This document shows positions 1 through 8,276 of a stretch of DNA of 64,000 bases, in pieces. Under the pieces are notes generated by a model. The model worked only from the letters and a program-made list of their open reading frames with translations, searched no databases and was not told the DNA's origin. Within the stretch, counting starts at the first letter, position 1. Every line of letters begins with the position of its first letter. A program made the position numbers and the translations under genes. The DNA comes from Alkalihalobacillus sp. LMS39 (lineage in GTDB: Bacteria > Bacillota > Bacilli > Bacillales > Bacillaceae_F), in assembly GCF_022812285.1 (NCBI RefSeq), contig NZ_CP093300.1, positions 1,240,001 through 1,304,000 of the forward strand, written 5' to 3'.

Positions 1-88
1 CGAGTTGACTCGAAGGAACGGTTTTCAACAGTGCATCCAATACTTTTGAACCTAGTTTGCCAGTAGCGCCAGTAACTAAAATTTTCAT
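1..88 (-). CDS. NmrA-like NAD(P)-binding oxidoreductase (N-terminus only)
   Basis: Only the first 29 codons are inside the window; the gene runs off the left edge. The N-terminus MKILVTGATGKLGSKV is the beta-alpha-beta start of a Rossmann fold with a GxTGxxG dinucleotide-binding motif, as in atypical short-chain dehydrogenases of the NmrA/quinone oxidoreductase 2 type. A GGAGGAATCAAG ribosome binding site precedes the ATG at 86-88. The family uses NAD(P)H in the cytoplasm; the substrate cannot be read from this fragment. A palindrome at 120-148 lies just upstream and is a likely operator. Confidence 0.75.
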   Translation of the reverse strand, partial: MKILVTGATGKLGSKVLDALLKTVPSSQL

Positions 89-119
89 TCTTGATTCCTC
101 CATAATAATTGTAATGTTT

Positions 120-148
120 CTTGTTATAACACAAACAGTTATAACAAG
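120..148. promoter_or_regulatory. Palindromic operator candidate upstream of the NmrA-like gene
   Basis: Perfect 11-bp inverted repeat CTTGTTATAAC / GTTATAACAAG with a 7-bp loop, about 32-60 bp before the start codon at 88. It has no T-tract in either direction, so a dimeric repressor site is more likely than a terminator. Which regulator binds is not visible. Confidence 0.5.
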
Positions 149-196
149 AGATATAATAAAAGCTCAAATTCGAGCTTTTACTTATTTGAAGTATAC

Positions 197-234
197 AAAA
201 ACGCTACTGACACCATTATGTCAGTAGCGTTTTA
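197..234 (-). terminator. Terminator of the WYL regulator gene
   Basis: Perfect 14-bp stem AAAACGCTACTGAC / GTCAGTAGCGTTTT with an 8-nt loop; the arm ends in T residues on both strands. It overlaps the stop codon of the regulator at 221-223, so it probably ends that transcript and may also work from the other direction. Confidence 0.75.
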
Positions 235-1168
235 ATGTTTTTTTTAGTTCGTTTCTAACCCGATGTCGGAAGGATTCCGGCTCCAGCACAACCACTCCAC
301 TTCCCCAGCCGAGTACACATTGCAGCAATTCCTCAGGTTGCCGAACACGTAAGGTCACCAGCAACCCTTCCTTATAATCCTCTATGGTTTCTATATAGAA
401 GTTGTTCGATTCCCTTACCTTATCGGCAATGTCAGGTTGGACCCAGATGCGAACAAGGACGTCACGATCGTCTGGAGGCTGGTATACATCTAAAAGGAAA
501 TCTGCTGGTAACATAAATCTATCTTCCAGCTCGAAAAGCTCCGACATACGGGACAACCGGAAATGACGGATGTTTTGACGCAATTCACACCGTGCAACGA
601 GTACCCATGACCCTTGATGTAGCACAAGTCCATAAGGAGCAACCGTACGAACACTTTGGCGGTTCCCATCAGCCTCGGCAATTCTTTTAGAATAGCGGAA
701 TTTTATTTTTCTTTCCTCCAGTATCGCTCGACGAATCGCTTCCAAGTATGCCTTCTCTTGTATTCGTGTTATATCTTCAACAGAAGTAAACAAACGAAAG
801 CTCTTGCGAATCCGGGATGCCTCACTGCGGATCGGTTCGGGTAGGATGGCTTCAATCTTCCCCCTTGAAGTTCGAGACTTACTGCGGTAGTGAACATCAA
901 ACCAATGCTCGATAAAATCTGTCCCGATGAGTAACGTCACTGCTTCTTCCACCGTAAAACTGATTGGTGGCAGGAAATACCCCTCCATTAAGGAGTATCC
1001 CTGCCCTGGCGCTCCTATTACAGATACGCCAGCTTCACTCAAAGCCTGAATGTCCCTGTAGATGGTTCTCACGCTTGTTTCAAATGTAGCGGCTAAATCC
1101 TCGGCTCGTAACACTTCGTTACGCTGCAGCTCAAGCACTATGGCTAACAAACGATCCGTTTTGTTCAT
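221..1168 (-). CDS. HTH / WYL-domain transcriptional regulator
   Basis: 315 aa. The N-terminal winged helix (about residues 1-55, MNKTDRLLAIVLELQRN...RTIYRDIQALSEAGV) is the DeoR-like HTH typical of WYL proteins. The middle part (about 140-200) is a WYL domain, with PYGLVLHQGSWVLVARC matching the usual P-x-GLV...W-x-LVA pattern, followed by the C-terminal extension. WYL regulators bind DNA and usually sense a ligand or nucleic acid; the target is unknown. The ATG at 1168 is preferred to the GTG at 1177 because AAGGGTG sits 6 nt ahead of it. The NmrA-like gene downstream on the same strand has its own operator-like palindrome and is separated by a terminator. Confidence 0.88.
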   Translation of the reverse strand: MNKTDRLLAIVLELQRNEVLRAEDLAATFETSVRTIYRDIQALSEAGVSVIGAPGQGYSLMEGYFLPPISFTVEEAVTLLIGTDFIEHWFDVHYRSKSRTSRGKIEAILPEPIRSEASRIRKSFRLFTSVEDITRIQEKAYLEAIRRAILEERKIKFRYSKRIAEADGNRQSVRTVAPYGLVLHQGSWVLVARCELRQNIRHFRLSRMSELFELEDRFMLPADFLLDVYQPPDDRDVLVRIWVQPDIADKVRESNNFYIETIEDYKEGLLVTLRVRQPEELLQCVLGWGSGVVVLEPESFRHRVRNELKKTLKRY

Positions 1169-1695
1169 GCACTGCACCCTTTTCTGAGAGATTTTTTATA
1201 CCAAATTTGTTATTATGAGGATTTTTTTTGCAAAGAAATGAGAAGTCATCATATAACAATACAAGCACGTCCACTGAAAGTATCAAAGTTAAAGTACGTT
1301 GTATAGTATATTGAAGAAAGTCAAAAGCTGTTTTCTAATTCGGTTCTTGACATCGTTCAATGAAGTTGTGCAGATCAACTTTACGAATCCATGAGGAATA
1401 ACTTCATAATGTTGCATATCTTCATACAATAATCATACCAGAAGATAACGAATTACTGTTCGCATTTTCCGTATTTATGTAAATCTTCTTTATTGCGTAG
1501 TATGAGTAAAATATGAAAAAGACGATCACTTAAATGAGATCGTCTCTAAAAGTAGGACTAGCTTTGCCGTGGAGCTTGTGGTTTGCCCACGTAATGCACG
1601 TGGAATGTAGGGATCTCCAACAGAGCCAGATATATTTTCAAGGTAGTATTCATCTTCCTTTTCAACATTAGCTCTCCGTTGGTTTTAGCCTCCAC
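1169..1695. other. Intergenic stretch without a supported gene
   Basis: About 527 bp between two minus-strand genes. It is AT-rich up to about 1500. From 1690 down to 1530 the minus strand has two overlapping open frames (one reads ...ENISGSVGDPYIPRALRG..., the other ...IPTFHVHYVGKPQAPRQS) without a start and Shine-Dalgarno pair that I trust; this could be the remnant of a lost gene or mobile element. A terminator is listed separately at 1515-1547. Confidence 0.4.
1515..1547 (-). terminator. Terminator downstream of the DUF3231 gene
   Basis: Stem GACGATC / GATCGTC followed on the minus strand by TTTTTC. It lies 150 bp after the stop codon of the DUF3231 gene, beyond the possible gene remnant. 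Confidence 0.55.
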
Positions 1696-2664
1696 TTACG
1701 GATTCTGTTCGATCCACTTCCTTTTTACAGCAATATCAAAACCATCCTTTGAGTATTTTAAAATCTCGGGTATTAGCTTACTCAAATAAAGTTGAATATC
1801 ACTTCTCATTGATAATGATAAAGCGTGACCAATTAGGGTTATATCAATTCTATTTAGAGAGGCAAAAAGTTGCATAAGCAAACGTTCAGAAAATGGAGAA
1901 GTAGTTGAATTGGTGACAAGCAAAGCTGTCGGAACCGTACCAAGAAGATCTTCTTTTACTAACAGTTCATTAAAAAATTTAATTTGCTTATCAGATATAT
2001 CTTTACCATTCTCTATGTATTTTTTTATTTCCTTATCTTTGACTACTTGAAGGATTGCCTTACATAACAATGAACCAAAATAATTCCTCTCAATGTTTAA
2101 GAAGATTTCTTTCATTTCAGTGGAATTCAGTTTTCTATTTTTACTTATATACCCTGAAATAAAGGAATCCGACTCAATAAATTCTACTTTTGAAGGATAA
2201 TTAATCATTGGTGGTCGGTCGTAAATTCCTTTTTCTAACATTAAATCTCTGGATTCATTAAATAAATCAGCGCTTTCTTTTAAACAACTTGTAACAAATT
2301 TACTAATATCTTCCCTCGCTACACTAGTAGTAATAAATGAATAGTTAATCAACGCCATACGATTCATAGCATAAATAAAACTTAGAGAGAACTCGTCATG
2401 AAAGAGTTTTGGTGCAGTTAAATCTACATCTTTCTCTGAAAAAGCATGAGGTATTGGAAACTGTTCTTTTTTAAATATCTGTTCAATTTCTTGAATATGT
2501 AATTTAGAAAGATTTAATGCTTTAATAAGTAAGGGTTTTATTTCTGCATTTTTGAGATGTTGTTTTAAATGTTGCATAAAGCAAATAGATATACTATCCA
2601 ACATATAAGTTTCCCAAAGTACAGCAATCTCTGCACTTGATAAACGCGCATTGTGTTGAGTCAT
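1696..2664 (-). CDS. DUF3231 family protein
   Basis: 322 aa, predicted soluble and mostly helical, with no signal peptide. It resembles the two-repeat DUF3231 proteins common in Bacillus: each half holds a long helical segment with a W-E/D-x-Y...I...HxxxH type start (WETYMLDSISICFMQHLK) and a later FHDEFSL segment, which suggests a ferritin-like four-helix fold. The molecular function of the family is not established. The start ATG at 2664 is the first in frame; AGGGTTTTATT precedes it. It is a single-gene unit, with a terminator well downstream. Confidence 0.8.
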   Translation of the reverse strand: MTQHNARLSSAEIAVLWETYMLDSISICFMQHLKQHLKNAEIKPLLIKALNLSKLHIQEIEQIFKKEQFPIPHAFSEKDVDLTAPKLFHDEFSLSFIYAMNRMALINYSFITTSVAREDISKFVTSCLKESADLFNESRDLMLEKGIYDRPPMINYPSKVEFIESDSFISGYISKNRKLNSTEMKEIFLNIERNYFGSLLCKAILQVVKDKEIKKYIENGKDISDKQIKFFNELLVKEDLLGTVPTALLVTNSTTSPFSERLLMQLFASLNRIDITLIGHALSLSMRSDIQLYLSKLIPEILKYSKDGFDIAVKRKWIEQNP

Positions 2665-2896
2665 AATAAAACCCTCATTTCATTTAGTTATCCTCACCTA
2701 AAAAACATAAAACTTATGAATGGGTAAAGATAGCTCAAGTTGAATTAGTCATTATTATTTGCGATATCGTTAATCTTTATTCATTCTCAACTTGAAAGAG
2801 GGCAATAAAAGTATAGAATTGTTAAACATTAAACAAAATCCCCGAAACTTAGACTGTGGAAATTGTTCAGCAAAACAACCGTTTGTGGAGCTAGAG
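2665..2896. promoter_or_regulatory. Intergenic region with a TCAAGTTGA / TCAACTTGA inverted repeat
   Basis: The minus-strand DUF3231 promoter must lie here. An inverted repeat TCAAGTTGA (about 2733-2741) and TCAACTTGA (about 2787-2795) brackets an AT-rich segment. No RNA gene or confident promoter element is recognised. Confidence 0.3.
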
Positions 2897-3343
2897 TCAA
2901 TCACTTTCATAACTAGTTCCTGTTAATATTTCATATAGGACTTCTGAAGAACTTATTGATAACGTGCCATAGCTTGAATGTCCCTCGATTATAACTTCCA
3001 ATCTATTGTATTCTTTATTATCCCAAACCCCATGGATGTACCTATTCCAAGAAAAGCGATAATCAGGTGGACGAATATCTACTTGAACATTTTCTTCCCA
3101 CTCTGCATTTTTCAACAATTCAATAATGGTTTCGATATCTTTAACATCATTAATTTCGTTGATATTTGTATAATTTCCATCGTCAGTTTGTCCTTTTACA
3201 ATTACAGGTTCACCATTCCAACTTTCACTATAAACTTTGTCCTTTGTTGTAGGAATATTAACAGGAGACTCTTCATTAACCTGTTGTTGACAACCTACAA
3301 AGAAAAGAATCAATATTATTAATAAGTAGAATTGATTTCTCAT
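2897..3343 (-). CDS. Putative lipoprotein, unknown function
   Basis: 148 aa beginning MRNQFYLLIILILFFVGCQQQ: a positively charged start, a hydrophobic stretch and a lipobox-like FVGC, so the mature protein is probably anchored by Cys17. The rest is a small soluble domain of about 130 residues rich in acidic and aromatic residues (DIRPPDYRFSW). The start at 3343 is chosen because AAAGGTGG lies 6 nt upstream; the open frame extends further 5' but without signal-peptide character. It lies downstream of a truncated lipoprotein relative (3470-3859) on the same strand, so the two may once have formed an operon. I do not recognise the family with confidence. Confidence 0.65.
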   Translation of the reverse strand: MRNQFYLLIILILFFVGCQQQVNEESPVNIPTTKDKVYSESWNGEPVIVKGQTDDGNYTNINEINDVKDIETIIELLKNAEWEENVQVDIRPPDYRFSWNRYIHGVWDNKEYNRLEVIIEGHSSYGTLSISSSEVLYEILTGTSYESD

Positions 3344-3469
3344 AAAAAACCACCTTTTACTAGTTGGAAAAATAACTAATTGCTTTATTAGACGAAGAAA
3401 CGACAGCTCTGTTTGACTTCGCATCCGCATCTGTTCATTATATTTACTTACAACATTATATGTCATATA

Positions 3470-3859
3470 TCAATCATAGCCACCAGTGGGTTCAGGGAGT
3501 GAGGGGTAGTTTTCTTTTGGATAAAGAATTTCTGTATTTATAAAAATCATCGTATCTTCCCATTTATTGAGTGCTTTGGATTCGCATGAATTGTCCCACT
3601 TTAAGTGATAATCTTCACCATCTACCGTCATAGTGAGCTCATATCTATTGTGTGGATCTATGCAAGCTGCTAATCTTATAATTTTAACACTTCGAAACTT
3701 TTCATAAATGACTTCCATTTCATCACCTGATAGGACCATATTAGTTGTCGAAGTTCCATCATCAACTAAATCTTTTGTGTAAGTGTTGTCATAGGTATTT
3801 ATTTCATTTGCAGCTGTTACTCCGTATTTAAAAGAAAATGCAAAATCATATTTTCCCCC
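3470..3859 (-). pseudogene. Truncated lipoprotein-like gene that lost its signal peptide
   Basis: The open frame from 3859 to 3470 encodes about 129 residues, beginning with FAFSFKYGVTAANEINTYDN and continuing TYTKDLVDDGTSTTNMVLSG. This resembles the mature part of a Bacillus lipoprotein family (F-x-F-KYGV...NEIN...YTKD). The frame is closed by TAA at 3860-3862, immediately upstream, with no signal peptide. A good Shine-Dalgarno (AAGGGGG) sits here, but its ATG (3851) reads a different frame and stops after ten codons. The first in-frame ATG codons are at 3739 and 3718 (the latter has AGGTG), which would give only 83-90 aa. I infer 5' decay or a frameshift; a short expressed remnant is possible. 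Confidence 0.6.
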
Positions 3860-3948
3860 TTAATAGTTCTTTTTAATTTTGACGATTTTGGAGGAATAAA
3901 GTTTCTTTTTAACTGGTCTATTATGGTAATTTTCTTTTTATTGGCATA

Positions 3949-3977
3949 CAAAAAAGCATCCCTTGCTTAAGGAATGC
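3949..3977 (-). terminator. Terminator of the PH-domain protein gene
   Basis: Stem GCATTCCTT / AAGGGATGC followed on the minus strand by TTTTTTG, 117 bp after the stop codon of the gene at 4094-4528. Confidence 0.75.
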
Positions 3978-4093
3978 ACCTGTTAGCTCAATACATCGTT
4001 CTAAATTCCATAACAAAAACCGCATGGCAATTATTCTTCTATTATAATTTCCTAGACCATTGTAACGATAGGAGAAGGAAATTTAAGTTATTA

Positions 4094-4528
4094 TTATTTT
4101 AAGAGCTCAATCGGCTCTATTCTTTTTTCATTAACAACTTCAACAAGTTTTTCAATATTTTCAGGGGCAATAATAGTATAATCATTTGCATTGTAATATA
4201 AAATGTAACGTTCTTTTGACAGTGCAATTGACGCTAAAGGGACATAGGTTTGTTCGATTCTTGTAATGGTATTCAGCTCAACTTGGCGTTTAAATGGGCC
4301 AATATGGATAATTAAATGTTCGTTTGTTACAACGTAAAATGTTCGATACCATAACCATAAAATGAAGATGGCGAAAATACCAAATATAAAAGAAAAAGTA
4401 ATACTAGCGGCCAATCCAGCTTCATGGTAAATCGGTATGAACAGTCCAACAGAAAGTCCTAAGAAAAGTAATACCGACCCAAAAATCAAGATTCGAAAAG
4501 TCATGTCTTTTTTCGCATGAAACTTCAT
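4094..4528 (-). CDS. Membrane protein with bacterial PH domain (YyaB/SunI-like)
   Basis: 144 aa. Two transmembrane helices (about residues 11-31 and 37-60) are followed by a small beta-rich C-terminal domain starting RTFYVVTNEHLIIHIGPFKR, the usual start of bacterial PH domains, with the later strands ILYYNANDYTIIAPEN. The length and order match YyaB-type proteins of Bacillus, relatives of the lantibiotic-immunity protein SunI. A role in envelope protection is possible but not shown. AAAGGAGGTTATT precedes the ATG. Monocistronic, with a good terminator. Confidence 0.75.
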   Translation of the reverse strand: MKFHAKKDMTFRILIFGSVLLFLGLSVGLFIPIYHEAGLAASITFSFIFGIFAIFILWLWYRTFYVVTNEHLIIHIGPFKRQVELNTITRIEQTYVPLASIALSKERYILYYNANDYTIIAPENIEKLVEVVNEKRIEPIELLK

Positions 4529-4799
4529 AATAACCTCCTTTAATATTCAAAGTTAAGTATGCATATTCAGAACAAGAAAGAAGCAACATGGTATTCTGCT
4601 GTACACCCTTAACTTTACTACGTTTGAATTTATTAAAGGGTTCAGAGTTAAGGTGTATTATATTTTACCAAAAGTATAAATGGAGAAAGTTGTCTTTGAT
4701 TCTCTTACTTAAAGGCTCTTTTCTCACAGATGGTTATTTTTTTAAAAATACAATATAAAAATTTTCTGATAATATTATATTAAAGGGGGATTGGAAAAT

Positions 4800-5087
4800 A
4801 TGGACGTTTATATGGCATTTCCAGTTTTAATTGTTATTCTTACTTTTGTAGCAGTTTTGATTTATAGATATAGCAAGACTCGCTCCAATAAACTTATGAA
4901 ATATATACCTTCTATCGTAACTGCATTATGTATTGCTTTGGTTTATTTAAAAATGATTTTTATTTCTCAAGGATACGAACCGATTACGGATATAGTTATT
5001 ATCATTCTTCTATCATTTGTATTGGGATTTTCTTTATTGGTAGCAGTTGTAATAGATATTATGAATCGAAGAAAAAGAACTTCTTAA
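4800..5087 (+). CDS. Small membrane protein, unknown function
   Basis: 95 aa with three predicted transmembrane helices (about 5-22, 36-53, 62-84) and a basic C-terminus (NRRKRTS). The ATG at 4800 is preferred over the TTG at 4791 because AAAGGGGG lies at the right distance from it. No catalytic motif. The size and topology recall YesK-like small Bacillus membrane proteins, but this is a weak resemblance. A four-arm repeat element starts 31 bp after the stop codon. Confidence 0.6.
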   Translation: MDVYMAFPVLIVILTFVAVLIYRYSKTRSNKLMKYIPSIVTALCIALVYLKMIFISQGYEPITDIVIIILLSFVLGFSLLVAVVIDIMNRRKRTS

Positions 5088-5117
5088 GCGGAATTCTTTA
5101 ATTAGTATCAGTTTTTT

Positions 5118-5252
5118 TAACGGACATCTGTTCCTCTATTTTCATAAAAACGTCCGTCTCCTTAATGCTATCGGACATCTGTTCCGTTAAATATTAGAAA
5201 TGAGTGTTATTGTTGCCTTTCTAGGGCAGATAGCGGAACGTATGTCCGATAC
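5118..5252 (+). repeat. Four-arm intergenic repeat, copy 1 (three arms)
   Basis: Arms at 5119-5143 (TAACGGACATCTGTTCC), 5168-5191 (CTATCGGACATCTGTTCCGT) and a reverse arm at 5231-5251 (TAGCGGAACGTATGTCCGAT). The outer right arm is missing, so this is a shortened copy. Arms 2 and 3 can pair with each other across a 40-nt loop. Confidence 0.85.
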
Positions 5253-5327
5253 GATTGAGTTACATCACTTGCTGAACGAGATTGTATAGATGTATGTTAT
5301 CTTTAATTACGAAAAGAGGTGAAACGA

Positions 5328-6047
5328 ATGACAAAACAAAATAAAATTCCCCCTATTGAAGCTGCCCACCAATTTATTAAGGATCATTTCTTTTATTGCC
5401 AGGGGGCGTTGTTAGCTGGAAGTGTTGTTCGGAAAGAAGCTACCGAAACTTCTGATTTAGATATTGTTATTTTTGATAAGAGTGTTAGCTCAGCATACAG
5501 AGAGTCAGTAGTTGAGTATGGTTGGGCGATAGAGGTGTTTGTCTATAACTTAACTTCATATAAGGAATTTTTTGAAATCGATTATAAAAGAGCAAGGCCT
5601 TCCTTGCCGAGGATGATAGCTGAAGGACGTATACTAAAAGATGAAGGTGTCATTAATTTGATAAAAAAAGAGGCTAATGCTCTATTACAAAAAGGTCCAG
5701 AAGAATGGTCAGAAGAAACGATACATACGAAGCGTTATTTTATCACGGATACACTCGACGATTTTATCGGTAGTTCTTCAAGAGCCGAAGATTTATTTAT
5801 TGCGAATGCTCTTTTTGAGTTGGTATGTGAATTTGTGTTGAGAACAAACTGCCACTGGCTAGGTCATTCCAAATGGCTCATTCGTTCACTCCGGAATTAT
5901 GATGAAGTGTTTGCAAATCATTTTGTAGAGTCTTTTGAGTTGTTTTACAAGACGGGAAGTAAAGAGGAAGTTATACAAGTAGTTGATGAAGTTTTGCATC
6001 CTTTTGGAGGACGGCTGTTCGATGGATTTTCTTTAGGGAAAAGCTAG
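5328..6047 (+). CDS. Nucleotidyltransferase-domain protein
   Basis: 239 aa. The N-terminal part has the Pol-beta-type nucleotidyltransferase signature: LLAGSVVRKEATETSDLDIV, i.e. GS followed nine residues later by D-x-D, the metal-binding aspartates. The C-terminal half is helical (HEPN-like or kanamycin nucleotidyltransferase C-terminal type). Relatives transfer NMP to small molecules or proteins; the substrate is not visible. The start at 5328 is chosen over the GTG at 5319 because AAAGAGGTG precedes it by 6-7 nt. It stands alone between repeat copies 1 and 2. Confidence 0.75.
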   Translation: MTKQNKIPPIEAAHQFIKDHFFYCQGALLAGSVVRKEATETSDLDIVIFDKSVSSAYRESVVEYGWAIEVFVYNLTSYKEFFEIDYKRARPSLPRMIAEGRILKDEGVINLIKKEANALLQKGPEEWSEETIHTKRYFITDTLDDFIGSSSRAEDLFIANALFELVCEFVLRTNCHWLGHSKWLIRSLRNYDEVFANHFVESFELFYKTGSKEEVIQVVDEVLHPFGGRLFDGFSLGKS

Positions 6048-6180
6048 ATTTGCCACCAACATAAACAGATTCGATTGGCGACAACACTTTGGGCCCATAG
6101 AAGTGTTGGTGAAACTAATGTGGAAAGAATAGAGAATTAGAATACAGGTGTTGCTTGAATATGGAATCGATGTCACATTG

Positions 6181-6367
6181 TTAAAGGACATCTGTTCCGC
6201 TATTTTCATAAAAACGTCCGTTTCCTTAATGCTATCGGACACCTGTTCCGTTAATCAGCAAAATGAGGAGTTCTCGGTGCTGTATAAGGGTAAATAGCGG
6301 AACAAATGTCCGAACGGATCAGAAAAGTCGCTATTTTGTCATGAATAACGGAACGTATGTCCGATAT
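6181..6367 (+). repeat. Four-arm intergenic repeat, copy 2
   Basis: Complete copy: forward arms at about 6184-6204 and 6232-6254, reverse arms at 6293-6313 and 6346-6367. It begins 134 bp after the nucleotidyltransferase stop codon, the largest distance of all copies. Confidence 0.85.
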
Positions 6368-6570
6368 GATTGACCCTGCTGTTCAGAGGGGCTAACTCCG
6401 TCCCCCTCTGCTATGTTCCTATATCCGTTTGTCTCGTATATTCATACACTCTATCCCATTGGATTTGTTGTTGAGTGATTTTTACATATTTGCTTCTTTT
6501 CATTATGATCTCGTGGTACATGAATGTCCGCACATAAGGAGACCCTATTGAAAAAAAGCGAGTGATTCGA

Positions 6571-7266
6571 ATGGATACAGCTATTTATTTCTCATTGTCT
6601 TTTGTTTATGCCGGTTTAGTAGTGTATGGAATTTATGCAGCGGTCAAGGAGCGCTGGAGGCTTTTTTCTATATTTTTGTTAATCGTTACGGCTGCTTTAT
6701 TGTATGACAATAGTGTTTTGGCGGTCGGACGATATGTTGGTGAAGGTAGACGATTAGAATTGTTCAATGCTTTACGTTATTGGATGCATGCTTTTTTCAC
6801 GCCGTTGCTCATTTTGTTTGCTTGGCAAACTGTAAGAGCGGCAGGGATAAGTTTGGCGAAGAAATGGGTGCCAACCTTCCTTGTGGTCGTGTTGACAGCG
6901 GTTATTATTGTCATGGATGCCATACCTTTATTTCATTTATCACTTAACCCTGTTTGGCAACATGGTGTACTAAGTTATAAACGGGTGAGTGACTCAGCAG
7001 GGCCATTCATGATTATGGCTGTTACTTTCTTTATTTTTGTTGCTTCTATCATCATATGGCGTAAGCAAAGATGGATATGGTTATTTGTTGGATTAATAGG
7101 AATGGGTGTGGTTGGGCTGTTGTCTATGCCTTTTGATAGCAAAGCTGTCGGTAATGTGTCCGAGTTGATGTTGATTATATCTTTATTTGCAACGCAAGTT
7201 TTTCAAAGTAATTCTGACAAGTACAGCTTAACTGGTGAAAGAAAAGCAAGAGGACGGTACTTATAA
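6571..7266 (+). CDS. Polytopic membrane protein, unknown function
   Basis: 231 aa with about seven transmembrane helices and no recognisable catalytic or transport motif. The start is uncertain: the ATG at 6571 is given, but a GTG at 6562 is in frame. The only strong Shine-Dalgarno (AAGGAG, 6536-6541) sits 6 nt ahead of a TTG at 6548 that opens a five-codon minigene (TTG AAA AAA AGC GAG TGA), whose stop overlaps the GTG at 6562. Translational coupling from this minigene is a possible explanation. It precedes the two-component/ABC module, but a promoter lies between them. Confidence 0.6.
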   Translation: MDTAIYFSLSFVYAGLVVYGIYAAVKERWRLFSIFLLIVTAALLYDNSVLAVGRYVGEGRRLELFNALRYWMHAFFTPLLILFAWQTVRAAGISLAKKWVPTFLVVVLTAVIIVMDAIPLFHLSLNPVWQHGVLSYKRVSDSAGPFMIMAVTFFIFVASIIIWRKQRWIWLFVGLIGMGVVGLLSMPFDSKAVGNVSELMLIISLFATQVFQSNSDKYSLTGERKARGRYL

Positions 7267-7571
7267 TGGGTACTGTCTTTTTTAAAAAGATAAGAATATA
7301 AAAGTTTTGGTATAGCAATGAAGTTTTGAAAACTTATTCTAGAAGAGCGAAGGCTACGCACCTGCGCGTTTCACCCCAAGAAGAGCACTTGGGGTTCGCT
7401 GTCAAAGGCGGGCAGTGCTCCGCGCTTCGCTTGAAAAGAAAAAATGCTCCGCGTTTTTCTTACGTATATGTATCTAAGCTTCCGATATAAAAGTGGTATA
7501 ATATGGCATGATACGCTTGCATTTCAATAAGAGAATTGTAAGTAAAAAGGATGTTGCTAGGAGTAGTTGAA
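7267..7571. other. Intergenic region with GC-rich hairpin segment
   Basis: The stretch 7340-7455 is clearly more GC-rich than its surroundings. It holds an 8-bp hairpin ACCCCAAG / CTTGGGGT (7373-7395) and two copies of TGCTCCGCG (about 7414 and 7445). It has no open frame worth calling and looks like a dispersed intergenic repeat or a remnant. The promoter of the downstream two-component system is listed separately. Confidence 0.45.
7474..7502 (+). promoter_or_regulatory. Promoter candidate of the Bce-type two-component genes
   Basis: Perfect -10 box TATAAT at 7497-7502 with the extended TGG immediately before it; the -35 region around 7474 is weak. It lies 70 bp before the response-regulator start, a normal distance. 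Confidence 0.55.
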
Positions 7572-8276
7572 ATGGAAAAAATTATGATTGTAGAAGATGA
7601 TATGAAGATTGCAGAGCATTTGCGTTCGCATATGGAGAAGTATGGATTCGAGGCAATTATTGTTCATGATTTTGAGATGATTATCGATATTTTTCGTGAG
7701 GAGCAGCCGAATCTTGTGTTATTAGATATTAATTTGCCGCGGTATGATGGTTATTATTGGTGTCGACAAATTCGGAAAGAGTCGATTTGTCCGGTCATTT
7801 TTATTTCGGCGCGGACAGGGGAGATGGACCAAGTTCGGGCCATTGAACATGGTGGCGATGATTTTATTACAAAGCCGTTTCATCCTGATATTGTGATGGC
7901 GAAGATTCGAAGCCAACTCCGGCGTGCATATGGAGAGTATGCGGCTAAGCATGGCGAGCGGGTGTTAGTGCAGGAAGGTTTGAGTTTATATCCGGAGCGG
8001 TTAGAGCTTCATTTTCAACATCATGTTTCAGCATTAGCGAAAAAAGAAACAGACATTATTGAAAGCTTGATGGAGCGTTATCCACGTGTAGCTGGTCGCC
8101 AAGATTTATTGGAGAAACTATGGGATGACCAAGCGTATGTGGATGAAAATACATTGAATGTGAATATCGCTCGTGTGAGGAAAAGGTTTCAAGAAGTTGG
8201 AATTGAAGATGCGGTAGAAACGGTGAGGGGCGCGGGTTATCGCCTCCGCATCACATGGAAAGAGGGGCAAAAATGA
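7572..8276 (+). CDS. Response regulator, OmpR family, BceR type
   Basis: 234 aa. Receiver domain at residues 1-115: acidic pair in MIVEDD, phospho-acceptor aspartate in VLLDINLP, and the conserved lysine in DDFITKPF. The C-terminal winged helix (about 130-230) ends with VNIARVRKRF and VRGAGYRL, the usual OmpR/PhoB recognition-helix and wing pattern. The ATG at 7572 is chosen because TAGGAG stands 8 nt ahead; the ATG at 7551 lies directly on AAAGG. It overlaps the kinase gene by 4 bp. With the next three genes it forms the RR-HK-ABC-permease order of BceRSAB/PsdRSAB/YxdJKLM modules, which answer to cell-wall-active peptides. Confidence 0.93.
   Translation: MEKIMIVEDDMKIAEHLRSHMEKYGFEAIIVHDFEMIIDIFREEQPNLVLLDINLPRYDGYYWCRQIRKESICPVIFISARTGEMDQVRAIEHGGDDFITKPFHPDIVMAKIRSQLRRAYGEYAAKHGERVLVQEGLSLYPERLELHFQHHVSALAKKETDIIESLMERYPRVAGRQDLLEKLWDDQAYVDENTLNVNIARVRKRFQEVGIEDAVETVRGAGYRLRITWKEGQK

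Noticed and set aside
6033-6242. Minus-strand 69-aa open frame
   Set aside because: It covers repeat copy 2 and the end of the nucleotidyltransferase gene on the other strand, without a ribosome binding site.
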